Shown piece after piece: positions 8,366 to 17,022 of a stretch of 64,000 bases of DNA. The DNA is from Variovorax terrae. GTDB lineage: Bacteria > Pseudomonadota > Gammaproteobacteria > Burkholderiales > Burkholderiaceae_C. The notes under the pieces are model-generated. The model did no database searches. It saw only the letters and a list, made by a program, of their open reading frames with translations, and was not told the DNA's origin. The stretch is taken from NCBI RefSeq assembly GCF_022809125.1, contig NZ_JALGBI010000003.1:558001-622000 (forward strand), given 5' to 3'. Positions within the stretch are counted from its first letter, which is position 1. The number at the start of each line of letters is the position of its first letter. The translations under genes and the position numbers were made by a program.

Positions 8366-10081
8366 TCACGCGGCCGAGAGCCGGTCGGCGATGTGGCTGG
8401 CCGCGATGTAGCCGAAGGTGAGCGCGGGGCCGAGCGTGATGCCGGGGCCGGGATAGGCCCCATCCATCACCGAGTTCATGTCGTTGCCCGCGGCATAGAG
8501 CCCGGGCACGGGCACACCGTTGGGGCCGAGCGCGTTGGCCTGCGCATCGGTGCGCAGGCCGCGCGCCGAGCCCAGGTCGCCGGGATGCAGCTCGATGGCG
8601 TAGAACGGGGCCTTCAAGAGGGGCGCGAGGCAGGCATTGGGCTGGTGGTTCGGGTCACCCATGGACAGGTTGTAAGGCGTGGAGCCCTTGCCGAAATCCG
8701 GGTCCTGGCCTTGCGCGGCCTGCTCGTTGTAGCGCCGCACGGTGGTGTGGAGGGCGGCCAGGTCCACGCCGATGGCCTGCGCCAGCTCGGGCAGGCTGTT
8801 GGCCTGGCGCAGGTAGCCGGCCTTCACCAGGGGCGAGTTGTCCGAGGGGCCGGGGCGCGCCAGGCCCATGCCATAGGCCTTCAGCGCTGTGGCGTCGCAG
8901 ATCAGGTGGCAGGGCGTGTTCGCCGCCGGGTCGTCATGCATGGCCTGCACGAAGCGGTGGTAGGAGTTGGCCTCGTTCACGAAGCGCCGGCCGGCCCGGT
9001 TGATGGCGATGATGCCGGGCTTGGCACGGTCGGTCACCAGGTGGGGAAATTTCTCGATGCGGCCGTCGGCATGGCGCAGCACCGAGACCGGCGCCCAGAA
9101 GAAGTTGGAGGCCAGGTGCTCGCCCGCGGCGGCACCGGCCGCGCGGCCCAGCGCCAGCCCGTCGCCGGTATTGCTGTCGGGCGACATGGACCAGTGCGCC
9201 TGGCCGGTAGCGGGCCGGTCCTGCGCGGCCTCGGGCGCGGCGCCGTAGCCGCCGGTGGCCAGCACCACGCCGCCGCGCGCGCGCAGCGCCACTTCGCGGC
9301 CTTCGTGCAGCACCACCACGCCGCGCACCGCGCCGTCTTCGACGATCAGCGACTGCGCCTGCGTGTCCAGCCACAGCGGCACGCCGCGCGCCAGCACCGA
9401 GGTGGCCAGGCGCGCCACCAGCGCATTGCCGGTGGTCAGGCGCGTGCCCCGGGGGTGGCTGAGGCGGTCGCGCGCGTAGCGGGCCAGCAGCTTGGCGCAG
9501 TGCCAGGCCGAGGCGAGGGAGCGGCTGGCGTTCAGGAAATGCTGGATGTCCACGCGGTTGACCATCATGCCGCCGAAGACCAGCATGCCCTCGGGCGGCT
9601 TGCGCAGGTGGCGGAAATGGCGGCCCAGCCGGCGGCCGTCGTATTCGGCGATTTCGAGCGTGCGCCCGCCGGTGGAAAAGCCCGGCAGCTCCGGGTGGTA
9701 GTCGGGCGAGAACGGCCGCACGCGAAAGCTCAGTTCGGAGTTCCGCTCCAGAAAACGCAGGGCTTCGCTGCCGCGCTCCAGGTAGGTCTGGACCAGGTCG
9801 GCATCGAAGCCCGCGCCCACCGTGTGGCGCAGGTAGTCGCGGGCGCTGTCCAGCGAGCTGTCGAGCCCGGCGCTCACGGCCTGGTCGTTGCCGGGAATCC
9901 AGATCGCGCCGCCCGAGATCGCGGAGGCGCCGCCGAAGCTGGCGGCTTTCTCCACGACGAGGGTGCGCAGGCCGCGCAGCGAGGCGGTCAGGGCCGCGGC
10001 GAGGCCGGCGGCGCCGCTGCCGAGAACGACCACGTCATAGGTGGTGTCGGAGGGAGCGTGGATGGGGGTGGAGGAGGTCAT
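8366..10081 (-). CDS. FAD-dependent oxidoreductase, 3-ketosteroid dehydrogenase/fumarate reductase flavoprotein family
   Basis: A 571-residue flavoprotein. The N-terminal dinucleotide fold is DVVVLGSGAAGLAAALTASL, followed by the FAD segment VVEKAASFGGASAISGGAIW. The C-terminal motif DGAYPGPGITLGPALTFGYI closely resembles the YPGPG..GPA.TFG region of 3-ketosteroid-delta1-dehydrogenases, which includes their catalytic Gly/Tyr region. The family oxidises a C-C bond next to a carbonyl. The real substrate is unknown; neighbours (AroE-like dehydrogenase, second flavoprotein) suggest a cyclic or hydroxy acid rather than a steroid (inference). It lies mid-operon, 39 bases after the next flavoprotein and 41 bases before the NIPSNAP gene. 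Confidence 0.85.
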   Translation of the reverse strand: MTSSTPIHAPSDTTYDVVVLGSGAAGLAAALTASLRGLRTLVVEKAASFGGASAISGGAIWIPGNDQAVSAGLDSSLDSARDYLRHTVGAGFDADLVQTYLERGSEALRFLERNSELSFRVRPFSPDYHPELPGFSTGGRTLEIAEYDGRRLGRHFRHLRKPPEGMLVFGGMMVNRVDIQHFLNASRSLASAWHCAKLLARYARDRLSHPRGTRLTTGNALVARLATSVLARGVPLWLDTQAQSLIVEDGAVRGVVVLHEGREVALRARGGVVLATGGYGAAPEAAQDRPATGQAHWSMSPDSNTGDGLALGRAAGAAAGEHLASNFFWAPVSVLRHADGRIEKFPHLVTDRAKPGIIAINRAGRRFVNEANSYHRFVQAMHDDPAANTPCHLICDATALKAYGMGLARPGPSDNSPLVKAGYLRQANSLPELAQAIGVDLAALHTTVRRYNEQAAQGQDPDFGKGSTPYNLSMGDPNHQPNACLAPLLKAPFYAIELHPGDLGSARGLRTDAQANALGPNGVPVPGLYAAGNDMNSVMDGAYPGPGITLGPALTFGYIAASHIADRLSAA

Positions 10082-10120
10082 GAAGAGGGAGTTCCAAGGG
10101 GCCGCGGCTTCGAGGCGGCC

Positions 10121-11398
10121 TCAAATCAGCGCATGTTGTTCGGCCAGCGCCCGGCGCACGCGGGTGACGGCTTCTTCTTCGGCCAGGGCCGGGTCGCCGG
10201 CCGCCAGCGCGGCCGAGATGCCGGCGGCATGCCCGGTGGCGAAGGCCGTGCCCATCACGCGGACCGAGCCGTAGGCCTGGGCATCGCTGCCGATCACGCG
10301 GCCTGCCAGGCGCAGGTTGGCCACGCCATGGGCCTGCAGCGCTCCGTGCGGAATGTCGAAGAAGCCTTCGCCGCCCAGCGGCACGAAGCGTGCGCGGCCC
10401 GGGGCCTCGTGCACTTCCATGGGCCAGCAGGCGCATGCGATGCCCAGCGGGTCGCGGCGGCCGGTGAGGGCGTCGTCGGCCGTCAGGTCGCGCAGCGACT
10501 GCGGGCGGCGGCTTTCGCGGATGCCGAGCTGCGGCCCGGTGGCGAGCAGGTAGGCGTTCTCGAAACCCGGGTGCTGGCGCAGCACATCCACGAAGCGCCA
10601 GGCGGCTTCGCGCGCCCGCGTCTCGGCGCGCGTGAGGTCGGGGCCGGACACGCCGTCGGTGTCCAGGTCCATGGTCATCCACCAGATGTCCTGCGACAGT
10701 GGCAGGCGCATCAGCACGCCGCCGTCGTCGCGCGGGATGCGGATCTCGGCGGTCTCGTTGTAGCGCTTCACGAGCTCGGCCATCAGCGGGCGGTCGAGCT
10801 GCACGCCCGGCGGCACGCCGCCGATGCGTACCGGCATCGAGGCCGGCTGCAGGTGCGCGAGCGGCCCGCCGCTCTGGCTCAGCGGCACGCCGGCAAAGGT
10901 GCTCAGGCTGGCTTCGCCGCTGGCGTCGACGAAGCAGCCCGCCGTGATCTCGCGCAGGCCGCGGTGGTCGGCCACGGTGAGGGCGTCGAGGCGTCCGGCC
11001 TGCCGCTGCACCGCCACCAGCCGCGTGTGCAGGCTCAGCTCGATGCCATGCGCCAGCACCAGGCGGTCGAAGGCCAGCTTGGCGGCCTCGACCTCCAGCA
11101 GGATGATCCATGCGCCGCTCTTGGAGCGGATCGGGGCGATCGGCAGGCCGAGCGCCTGCAGCTGCAGCAGCAGGTCCTGCCCGACGCCGGCCACGGCCTG
11201 GCGCGGCGTCTCGCCGCTGGCGAAGAAGCCGCAGTAGGCCAGGACCTGGGAGTTGGTGGCGGCGCCGCCGAGAAAGCCATAGCGCTCGATCAGCAGGGTG
11301 CGCGCGCCGAGGCGGGCCGCGCCCACGGCGGCCGCGGTGCCGCCGGCGCCGCCGCCCACGACCACCACGTCATAGTGTTCGGCAGTTGGTTGAGTCAT
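10121..11398 (-). CDS. FAD-dependent oxidoreductase (FAD_oxidored type, PF12831-like)
   Basis: A 425-residue flavoprotein. The Rossmann motif is DVVVVGGGAGGTAAAVGAAR at residues about 9-28, followed by RTLLIERYGFLGGAATNSQV, the hallmark of the family in which FAD binding is followed by FLGG. A second feature is GCFVDASGEASLSTFAGVPL. No Fe-S cysteine clusters are visible. It begins 13 bases after the AroE-like gene and belongs to the same operon. Members catalyse varied dehydrogenations; the substrate here is unknown. Two unrelated flavoproteins with an alcohol-type dehydrogenase suggest a multi-step oxidation of one compound. Confidence 0.85.
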   Translation of the reverse strand: MTQPTAEHYDVVVVGGGAGGTAAAVGAARLGARTLLIERYGFLGGAATNSQVLAYCGFFASGETPRQAVAGVGQDLLLQLQALGLPIAPIRSKSGAWIILLEVEAAKLAFDRLVLAHGIELSLHTRLVAVQRQAGRLDALTVADHRGLREITAGCFVDASGEASLSTFAGVPLSQSGGPLAHLQPASMPVRIGGVPPGVQLDRPLMAELVKRYNETAEIRIPRDDGGVLMRLPLSQDIWWMTMDLDTDGVSGPDLTRAETRAREAAWRFVDVLRQHPGFENAYLLATGPQLGIRESRRPQSLRDLTADDALTGRRDPLGIACACWPMEVHEAPGRARFVPLGGEGFFDIPHGALQAHGVANLRLAGRVIGSDAQAYGSVRVMGTAFATGHAAGISAALAAGDPALAEEEAVTRVRRALAEQHALI

Positions 11399-11411
11399 CG
11401 CAGGGCCTCCT

Positions 11412-12257
11412 TCAGCCGGCCGGCAGTTCGGCGGCCAGCACCGCGGCCGGGTCGACCGGCGGCATCACGCCGATGAAGCCGCCCAGAAATTCGAGCTGCG
11501 CGCGCGCCATCTCGGCGCCGGTCTGGATGCGGCAGCCGCGGGCGCGGGCCAGCTCCAGGAACGGCGTGACCGGCGGCGAGGTCACCACGTCGGCGGCCAG
11601 CGCGTCGCTGCGCAGGCTGTCCAGCAGCTCGCGCGGCAGCGGCAGCTCGCCGGTGCCACCCATGCCCACCGGCGTGGCGTTCACCACCAGGTCGAAGTCC
11701 GCCAAGGAGGCGCAGCCGCGCAGCAGCTCGACGGCGGGGAAGGCCTGGGCCAGCAGCGCGGCCAGGCTGTCCTGGCGTGCGGCGTCGGTGTCCATCAGCG
11801 CCAGCCGGGCGATGCCGGCCTCGCACAGCGCATGGGCGATCGCGCCGCCCACGCCGCCGGCGCCCACCACCAGGGCCTGGCGGCCGGCCGCGCGAAAGCG
11901 GTGCTGGCGCGCGGCATTGAGAAAACCGAAGCCGTCCACCATGTCGCCGACCAGGCGGCCATCGGGCTCGCGGCGCACCACGTTCACGGCGCGCAGCGCG
12001 GCCGAGCGCGCGCTGAGGCCGTCGATCTGGGCGGCGAAGGCCTGCTTGTAGGGCACGGTCACCACGCAGCCGCGCAGGTTGTTCCAGCCCCGCATCAGCG
12101 CGATGCAGTGGCCGAGGTCCGGCGCGCGCACGTCCATGGCGATCATCGCCAGGTCCTGCTGTTCGCGCTCGAACCAGGCGTTGAAGTTTTCCGGCGATTT
12201 CACCTGGGCGATCGGCGTTCCGACGATCGCGACCAGTTGAGTCGATCCCTTGAGCAT
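11412..12257 (-). CDS. Shikimate/quinate dehydrogenase-like (AroE family) protein, atypical substrate site
   Basis: A 281-residue AroE-fold protein and first gene of the catabolic operon. Conserved residues are the catalytic Lys71 (VTVPYK), Asn92, catalytic Asp108, the GAGGVGG nucleotide loop (132-138) and the late Gln in AEMARAQ. Two substrate-site elements differ from biosynthetic AroE. The N-terminal HSxSP becomes QVKSP, losing the first Ser, and the NTDG motif becomes MVDG. Asp156 ends the second Rossmann strand where AroE has the NRT motif, so NAD is the likelier cofactor. With flavoprotein neighbours it is probably catabolic, acting on a polyol acid other than shikimate (inference). Paralogue at 60359-61177. 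Confidence 0.83.
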   Translation of the reverse strand: MLKGSTQLVAIVGTPIAQVKSPENFNAWFEREQQDLAMIAMDVRAPDLGHCIALMRGWNNLRGCVVTVPYKQAFAAQIDGLSARSAALRAVNVVRREPDGRLVGDMVDGFGFLNAARQHRFRAAGRQALVVGAGGVGGAIAHALCEAGIARLALMDTDAARQDSLAALLAQAFPAVELLRGCASLADFDLVVNATPVGMGGTGELPLPRELLDSLRSDALAADVVTSPPVTPFLELARARGCRIQTGAEMARAQLEFLGGFIGVMPPVDPAAVLAAELPAG

Positions 12258-12380
12258 GGTGGGTTCCCGTTTCCGCCTGCGAGGCGCTTGTCTGATGCAG
12301 TGGCTGCCTGCCGCGTGGGGAGGCTGGCGCGAGTATCTGGCGCCGGGGCTCGGGATGGCAAATACCGTTTTCTGCCTCGT

Positions 12381-12400
12381 CCATAAACACCATTTATAGG
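12381..12400. promoter_or_regulatory. LysR-type operator (ATAA-N7-TTAT), copy 2
   Basis: CCATAAACACCATTTATAGG repeats the architecture of the element at 6770-6788: CCATAA, seven bases, then TTAT. It lies about 125 bases upstream of the AroE-like start (12257, minus strand) and about 90 bases before the beta-barrel gene on the plus strand. It is the natural site for the LysR protein encoded at 5836-6744 to control the enzyme operon. Confidence 0.55.
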
Positions 12401-12489
12401 TATGGGAGGGTGGGGTCCGCGCCGGGTTTTCTTACATTTCACTGGAGACGCCGCCCGCTTTCATGGCTACGATAGACGGAAAAAACGCC

Positions 12490-13884
12490 ATGCCCCTTCA
12501 CCGCGCCCAGACTGCCATACGACTGGCCACCACGATCGCCGGCCTGTGCCTGGCCGCGGCGGCGAGCGCCAACACCGATCCCCTGAGCGACCTGCTGAGC
12601 GTGCCCGGCAGCGCCGGCCTGGGATTCGTCACGCGCGTCGAGCGCTCGCCCTACCTGGGCGGCGGCACGCGCTACGACCTGCTGCCGCTGTACCTGTACG
12701 AAGGCGACCGGTTGTTCCTGCACGCCAGCCGCGCGGGCGTCAAGCTGTTCAAGGACGACGCGCAGCGCGTCGACCTGTTCCTGGACCGCCGCTTCGAGGG
12801 CTATCCCGTCGAGAACGTCCCGGCCAGCCTGCTGGGCATGGCCGAGCGCAGCGCGAGCATCGACCTGGGCCTGTCGTACCGCTACCGCCAGCCCTGGGGA
12901 ACGCTGCAGGCCGAGCTGCTGCACGACGTCGGGGGCGCCTCCAACGGCAACGAGTTCCGGGTGAGCTACAGCTACGACTGGCGCTCGGGCCGCCTGGCGC
13001 TTCGCTCCAGCCTGACGGTGGCGGCGCGCGATGCCAAGCTCAACGACTACTACTACGGCGTGCTGCCCGGCGAGGCCACGGCGGCGCGGCCCGCCTATGC
13101 GCCCGGCGCCGGCGTCAACACCTCGCTGGCGCTGTACGGCAGCTACGGCCTGACCGAGCGCTGGCGGCTGCTGGGCGGCGTCTCGGTGACGATGCTGAAC
13201 CACCGCATCACCGACAGCCCGATCGTTCCGAAGGGCGCGCAGCCGGCCCTCTTCATCGGGGCGGCCTACGACTTCGGCAGCTACCGCAAGCCCTGGGCCG
13301 AGGAGCGCTCACCCACCTACGTCAAGCTGCTGCACGGCACCGTGTCGGACGACGCCTGCACGCTGGTCCGCATCATCACGCTGCGCTGCACCTCGACCGC
13401 CAACGTCAACGTCACCACCATCACCGGCGTGCAGATCGGCAAGCCCTTCATCGAGCGGCTCAACGGCTGGCCGCTGGACCTCGTCGGCTACCTGGGGCTG
13501 ACCTACCACGACGAGCACGGCCTGCAGCCCAACAGCCTGCAGGTGGACGCGTTCATGAAGGCCTACTACGACGGGTTTCCATGGAGCCACCGCGTGCGCA
13601 CCCGGCTCGGCCTGGGCGTGGGCCTGTCGCTGGCGCAGCGGGTGCCGTATGTCGAGGTCGTGAGCCAGGCCCAGCGCGGACGCACGACCTCGCGCCTGCT
13701 GAACTACCTGGACCCGACGATCGACTTCAGCGTGGGCGACCTGATCGGCTCGCGCGTGCTCAAGGACACCTATCTCGGCGTCGGCGTGTCGCACCGCTCG
13801 GGCATCTTCGGCACCTCGAACCTGCTCGGCAACGTCAACGGCGGCTCGAACTTCATCTACACCTACCTTGAGAGCATTTTCTGA
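12490..13884 (+). CDS. MipA/OmpV-like outer membrane beta-barrel protein with extra C-terminal barrel-like half
   Basis: A 464-residue secreted protein with signal peptide MPLHRAQTAIRLATTIAGLC, cleaved near ASA-NTDPL. The first half resembles MipA/OmpV proteins (YLGGGTRYDLLPLYLYEGDR; DLFLDRRFEGYP) with alternating aromatic beta-strands. From about residue 280 a second block begins (TYVKLLHGTVS... IGKPFIERLNGWPLDLVGYL), ending in VSHRSGIFGTSNLLGNVNGG and a C-terminal Phe, as expected for BAM-dependent insertion. MipA/OmpV proteins are usually about 250-280 residues, so this is nearly double length. A start at 12463 is also possible but would add 9 residues before the signal peptide. Function unknown. 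Confidence 0.7.
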   Translation: MPLHRAQTAIRLATTIAGLCLAAAASANTDPLSDLLSVPGSAGLGFVTRVERSPYLGGGTRYDLLPLYLYEGDRLFLHASRAGVKLFKDDAQRVDLFLDRRFEGYPVENVPASLLGMAERSASIDLGLSYRYRQPWGTLQAELLHDVGGASNGNEFRVSYSYDWRSGRLALRSSLTVAARDAKLNDYYYGVLPGEATAARPAYAPGAGVNTSLALYGSYGLTERWRLLGGVSVTMLNHRITDSPIVPKGAQPALFIGAAYDFGSYRKPWAEERSPTYVKLLHGTVSDDACTLVRIITLRCTSTANVNVTTITGVQIGKPFIERLNGWPLDLVGYLGLTYHDEHGLQPNSLQVDAFMKAYYDGFPWSHRVRTRLGLGVGLSLAQRVPYVEVVSQAQRGRTTSRLLNYLDPTIDFSVGDLIGSRVLKDTYLGVGVSHRSGIFGTSNLLGNVNGGSNFIYTYLESIF

Positions 13885-13944
13885 TTGCTATCAAATAGAT
13901 AGCTGAAAATGACCACCCAACGAGGACATCGGGCCGATTTGATG
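13885..13944 (+). repeat. Repeat family A, copy 1 (intergenic)
   Basis: The copy starts with the hairpin GCTATCAAATAGATAGC (13887-13903), followed by the family tail ATGACCACCC..GAGGACATCGGGCC and GATTTGA. It fills almost the whole 65-base gap between the stops of the convergent beta-barrel and mnmA genes. Other clear copies start near 20585, 32746, 37743, 43118, 50195 and 54719. Confidence 0.8.
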
Positions 13945-13949
13945 CCCAA

Positions 13950-15134
13950 TCAGCGGCTGGAGGCGATCACGCCGCCGCCCAGGCACACCTCGCCGTCGTA
14001 CAGCACGGCCGACTGGCCCGGCGTCACCGCCCACTGCGCCTCGGCAAAGCTCAGGCCGAAGGCCTGGCCGGCGCCGGCCGCCAGCGTGCAGGCGGCATCG
14101 GCCTGGCGGTAGCGGGTCTTGGCGGCCAGCGCGCGCGGCAGCGGCGCGGCGCCGCTGATCCAGCTCGCGTCATCGGCCTGCAGCGTGTGCGACTGCAGCC
14201 ACGGGTGGTCGTGGCCCTGCACCACCCACAGGGTGTTGTGCTCGATGTCCTTGCGCGCCACGAACCAGGGCGCATGCTCGCCGCCGCCCTTTTGCGCGCC
14301 CCGCGCCTTGATGCCGCCGATGCCCAGGCCCTGGCGCTGGCCCAGCGTGTAGAAGCTCAGGCCCTGGTGCTCGCCGAGCGTGCGGCCGCGCTCGTCCTTG
14401 ACCGGGCCGGGCTCCTTGGCGATGTAGCGGTTCAGGAAGTCGCGGAACGGCCGCTCGCCGATGAAGCAGATGCCGGTGGAGTCCTTCTTCTTCGCGTTCG
14501 GCAGCCCGATCTCGGCCGCGATGCGGCGCACCTCGGTCTTGTGCAGCTCGCCCACCGGGAACAGCGTCTTCGAGAGCTGGGCCTGGTTCAGGCGGTGCAG
14601 GAAGTAGCTCTGGTCCTTGGACGGGTCCAGGCCCTTGAGCAGCTCGAAGCGGCCCTCGCTTTCGCGGACGCGGGCGCCATCGCGCGCGGTCGCGTGCGAT
14701 GTTCCTTCCCGCCCAGCGGGCTCGCTCGTGTCTGCGGCGACGCAGCGGACACGGGCGTAATGCCCGGTGGCGATCTTCTGGGCGCCGAGGCGCATGGCAT
14801 GGTCGAGGAAGGCCTTGAACTTGATCTCGGCATTGCACAGCACGTCGGGGTTCGGCGTGCGGCCGCCCTGGTACTCGCGCAGGAACTCGGCGAACACCCG
14901 GTCCTTGTACTCGGCCGCGAAATTGACGTGCTCGATCTCGATGCCGAGCACATCGGCCACGCTCGCGGCGTCCACGAAATCGACGTTGGACGAGCAGTAC
15001 TCGCTGTCGTCGTCGTCTTCCCAGTTCTTCATGAAGATGCCGACCACGTCGTAGCCCTGCTGCTTGAGCAGGTGCGCGCTCACCGCGGAGTCCACCCCCC
15101 CGCTCAATCCGACCACCACACGCTGCTTTGCCAT
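13950..15134 (-). CDS. mnmA: tRNA-specific 2-thiouridylase MnmA
   Basis: A 394-residue cytoplasmic enzyme that thiolates U34 of tRNA-Lys, -Glu and -Gln. The PP-loop SGGVDS is at residues 11-16; the two catalytic cysteines are Cys100 ([13 protein letters not shown]) and Cys223 ([11 protein letters not shown]). The C-terminal end [16 protein letters not shown] is typical. ATG 15134 gives the canonical [13 protein letters not shown]. It is about 25 residues longer than usual because of an in-frame insert at residues 131-153, flanked by ARVR on both sides and by near-identical 12-base DNA repeats. It is divergent from the LysR gene at 15201. Confidence 0.97.
   Translation of the reverse strand: MAKQRVVVGLSGGVDSAVSAHLLKQQGYDVVGIFMKNWEDDDDSEYCSSNVDFVDAASVADVLGIEIEHVNFAAEYKDRVFAEFLREYQGGRTPNPDVLCNAEIKFKAFLDHAMRLGAQKIATGHYARVRCVAADTSEPAGREGTSHATARDGARVRESEGRFELLKGLDPSKDQSYFLHRLNQAQLSKTLFPVGELHKTEVRRIAAEIGLPNAKKKDSTGICFIGERPFRDFLNRYIAKEPGPVKDERGRTLGEHQGLSFYTLGQRQGLGIGGIKARGAQKGGGEHAPWFVARKDIEHNTLWVVQGHDHPWLQSHTLQADDASWISGAAPLPRALAAKTRYRQADAACTLAAGAGQAFGLSFAEAQWAVTPGQSAVLYDGEVCLGGGVIASSR
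14664..14756. repeat. In-frame insertion in mnmA flanked by 12-base direct repeats
   Basis: GCGGACGCGGGC (14664-14675) and GCGGACACGGGC (14745-14756) stand exactly 81 bases apart, 27 codons, and bracket sequence absent from typical MnmA. The insert has small inverted repeats (CCCGC-TGG-GCGGG; CTGCG-TCGC-CGCAG), suggesting a mobile hairpin element or a local duplication that kept the frame open. Confidence 0.6.
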
Positions 15135-15154
15135 AGGTATGCGATTATCCCAGC

Positions 15155-15171
15155 CATCACAAGCCGTGATG
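15155..15171. promoter_or_regulatory. Regulator site CATCAC-N5-GTGATG, copy 1 (before lysR)
   Basis: CATCACAAGCCGTGATG is a perfect 6+6 inverted repeat that fits the LysR T-N11-A pattern. It lies between the divergent mnmA and lysR genes, 29 bases before the lysR ATG. The identical half-sites recur at 16125-16141 before the structural genes. Confidence 0.68.
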
Positions 15172-15200
15172 CGTGCAAGGGAATCGTCCGAGGAATCCGC

Positions 15201-16139
15201 ATGGAACTGCGCCAGCTCCGTTATTTCGTCCGGGTGGTCGAGCTTGGCAGCATGAGCCGGGCGGCGCTCGACCTGGACATGGTGCAGTCGGCGCTGAGCC
15301 AGCAGATCAGCCGGCTCGAAGGCGAGCTGGCAACCCGGCTGCTGCAGCGCTCCACCCGGGGCGTGACGCCCACGGAGGCGGGCTTGGCCTTCTTCCACGA
15401 GGCGCAGCTCGCCCTGCGCCACGCCGAGCAGGCCGCGCGCGCGGCCCAGCAGTCGCGCCTCAGCGGCACGGTCAGCGTGGGGCTGGCGCCCACCACGGCC
15501 TCGGTGCTGGGCGTGCCGCTGATGCGCGCCATGCACGAGCGCTACCCCGACGTGCGGCTGCACATGGTCGAAAGCCTCTCGGGCCACCTCTCCACCATGC
15601 TCAATGCGCGCCAGCTCGACCTGGCCGTGCTGTTCGACACCCATCCGGCGCGGCGCTGGAGCGTGACGCCGCTGCTGGAGGAGAAGCTGTTCCTGATCCG
15701 CTCGCGCCGGGGCCTGGCCGAGGAGCCGGCGGCCCCTCTGCGCATGGCCCAGCTCAAGGGCGTGCCGCTGATCCTGCCGACCGGCCCGCACGGCCTGCGC
15801 AGCACGCTGGACGCGGCCTTCGCGCGCGCCAGGCTCAAGCCCCACCTCGTGACGGAGATCGACTCGCTGGCGATGCTGATGGACGCGGTCGACGCGGGCC
15901 TGGGCTGCACCCTGCAGCCCTGGGCGGCCGTGGGCCGCTTTCCCGACGCGGCGCAGCGCTTCCACATGGCCGAGATTGCCGAATCGCAGGCGCGGCGCCC
16001 CAATGCGCTGTGCAGCCTCTCGGATGACGAGCTTTCGCCCGCAGGGCTGGCCACGCGCGTGGTGCTGGCCGATTGCGCACGCGCGCTGGTGCGTTCGGGC
16101 CGCTGGGTCGGCGCGCGGCTGATCCATCACGATTCGTGA
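15201..16139 (+). CDS. LysR-family regulator of the tricarballylate-type cluster
   Basis: A 312-residue LysR regulator of the Nac/CbbR-like branch. The HTH is [22 protein letters not shown], preceded by the common [12 protein letters not shown] opening. ATG 15201 follows an AGG-type ribosome site; the frame is open further upstream only as a shadow of mnmA. It lies directly before the SDR-Bug-TcuA-TcuB genes, a place corresponding to TcuR in enterobacterial tcu loci. Matching palindromes stand before it and at its 3' end; the last codons (His-His-Asp-Ser-stop) are themselves the second palindrome. It probably activates the downstream genes in response to a tricarboxylate (inference). Confidence 0.88.
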   Translation: MELRQLRYFVRVVELGSMSRAALDLDMVQSALSQQISRLEGELATRLLQRSTRGVTPTEAGLAFFHEAQLALRHAEQAARAAQQSRLSGTVSVGLAPTTASVLGVPLMRAMHERYPDVRLHMVESLSGHLSTMLNARQLDLAVLFDTHPARRWSVTPLLEEKLFLIRSRRGLAEEPAAPLRMAQLKGVPLILPTGPHGLRSTLDAAFARARLKPHLVTEIDSLAMLMDAVDAGLGCTLQPWAAVGRFPDAAQRFHMAEIAESQARRPNALCSLSDDELSPAGLATRVVLADCARALVRSGRWVGARLIHHDS

Positions 16140-16141
16140 TG
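16125..16141. promoter_or_regulatory. Regulator site CATCAC-N5-GTGATG, copy 2 (before the SDR-Bug-tcuA-tcuB operon)
   Basis: CATCACGATTCGTGATG shares both half-sites with 15155-15171 and is palindromic even through most of its centre. It overlaps the last four codons and stop of the LysR gene and lies about 80 bases upstream of the SDR start, a normal distance for a LysR activation site. Confidence 0.68.
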
Positions 16142-16221
16142 CCCCCATGCCGCCGCAGTCCTGGGCAGGCGCGGCGTTCAGGTCTAGAGTGCCTCCTCAT
16201 TGCACACGAGGAGACGACACC

Positions 16222-16977
16222 ATGGACCTGCAACTCAAGGACAAGACCGCGCTGGTCACCGGCGCCAGCGCCGGCATCGGCAAGGGCATTGCGCTGGCGC
16301 TGGCCGCCGAAGGCGTGAAGCTCGCGATCTCGGCGCGCCGCGTGGCGCTGCTTGAGGAGGTGGCCGACGCGATCGTCGCCCGCGGCGGCCACCGTCCGGT
16401 GGTGATCGAGTCCGACCTGTATGCCGAAGACGCGGCGCAGCGGCTCGCCTCGGCGGCCGTCGCCGGCCTGGGCCATGTGGACATCCTGGTCAACAACGCA
16501 GGCGGCTCGCGCAGCTTCAACGAGCTGCACGTGAGCGAGGACCGCTGGCAGGAGGCCATCACGCTGAACTTCCACCGCCCGCGCCAGGTGGCCGATGCGC
16601 TGATCGACCAGATGATCGAACGCCAATGGGGCCGCATCATCAACATCACGGGCAAGAGCGAGCCCGAGCACGTGAACGGCGCCTTCTGCGCCAAGGCCGG
16701 GATCCACAGCTGGGCCAAGGGCCTGTCGCGCATGGTCGGCAAGCACGGCATCACGGTCAACAGCGTGCCGCCGGGGCGCATCCACTCCGAGCAGATCCTG
16801 CGCAACTACACGCCCGAATACCGCCAGTGGCAGGCCGACAACGAAATCCCCGTGGGCCGCTACGGCGAGCCCGAGGACATGGCCAACCTGGTGTGCTTCC
16901 TGGCCTCGCCGCTGGCCGGCTACATCACCGGTACCGTGATCCCGGTCGATGGGGGTTTGCGTCGATACCAGTTCTGA
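16222..16977 (+). CDS. SDR-family oxidoreductase lacking the catalytic Tyr
   Basis: A 251-residue short-chain dehydrogenase fold. The cofactor loop GASAGIGKG (14-22), NNAGG (91-95) and Asn117 are present. The C-terminal ending GYITGTVIPVDGGLRRYQF is typical. In the active site Lys158 is kept, but the YxxxK tyrosine position is Ala154 (NGAFCAK), and the expected upstream Ser is not in place (NITGKSEPE). It may be a non-redox lyase/isomerase-like SDR or use other residues. ATG 16222 is preceded by GAGGAG. It is the first gene of the structural operon, 45 bases before the Bug gene. It is not part of the classic tcuABC set. Confidence 0.85.
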   Translation: MDLQLKDKTALVTGASAGIGKGIALALAAEGVKLAISARRVALLEEVADAIVARGGHRPVVIESDLYAEDAAQRLASAAVAGLGHVDILVNNAGGSRSFNELHVSEDRWQEAITLNFHRPRQVADALIDQMIERQWGRIINITGKSEPEHVNGAFCAKAGIHSWAKGLSRMVGKHGITVNSVPPGRIHSEQILRNYTPEYRQWQADNEIPVGRYGEPEDMANLVCFLASPLAGYITGTVIPVDGGLRRYQF

Positions 16978-17022
16978 GCGGCAGGCGCCAGACTGGAGCC
17001 CTTTTAAAAAGGAGACAACCCC

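Noticed and set aside
8393..11476. A 1027-codon open frame on the plus strand opposite the two flavoprotein genes
   Set aside because: It is a GC-rich antisense shadow with low-complexity, His/Arg/Ala/Gly-rich translation and no recognisable motif; the minus-strand genes have clear FAD motifs.
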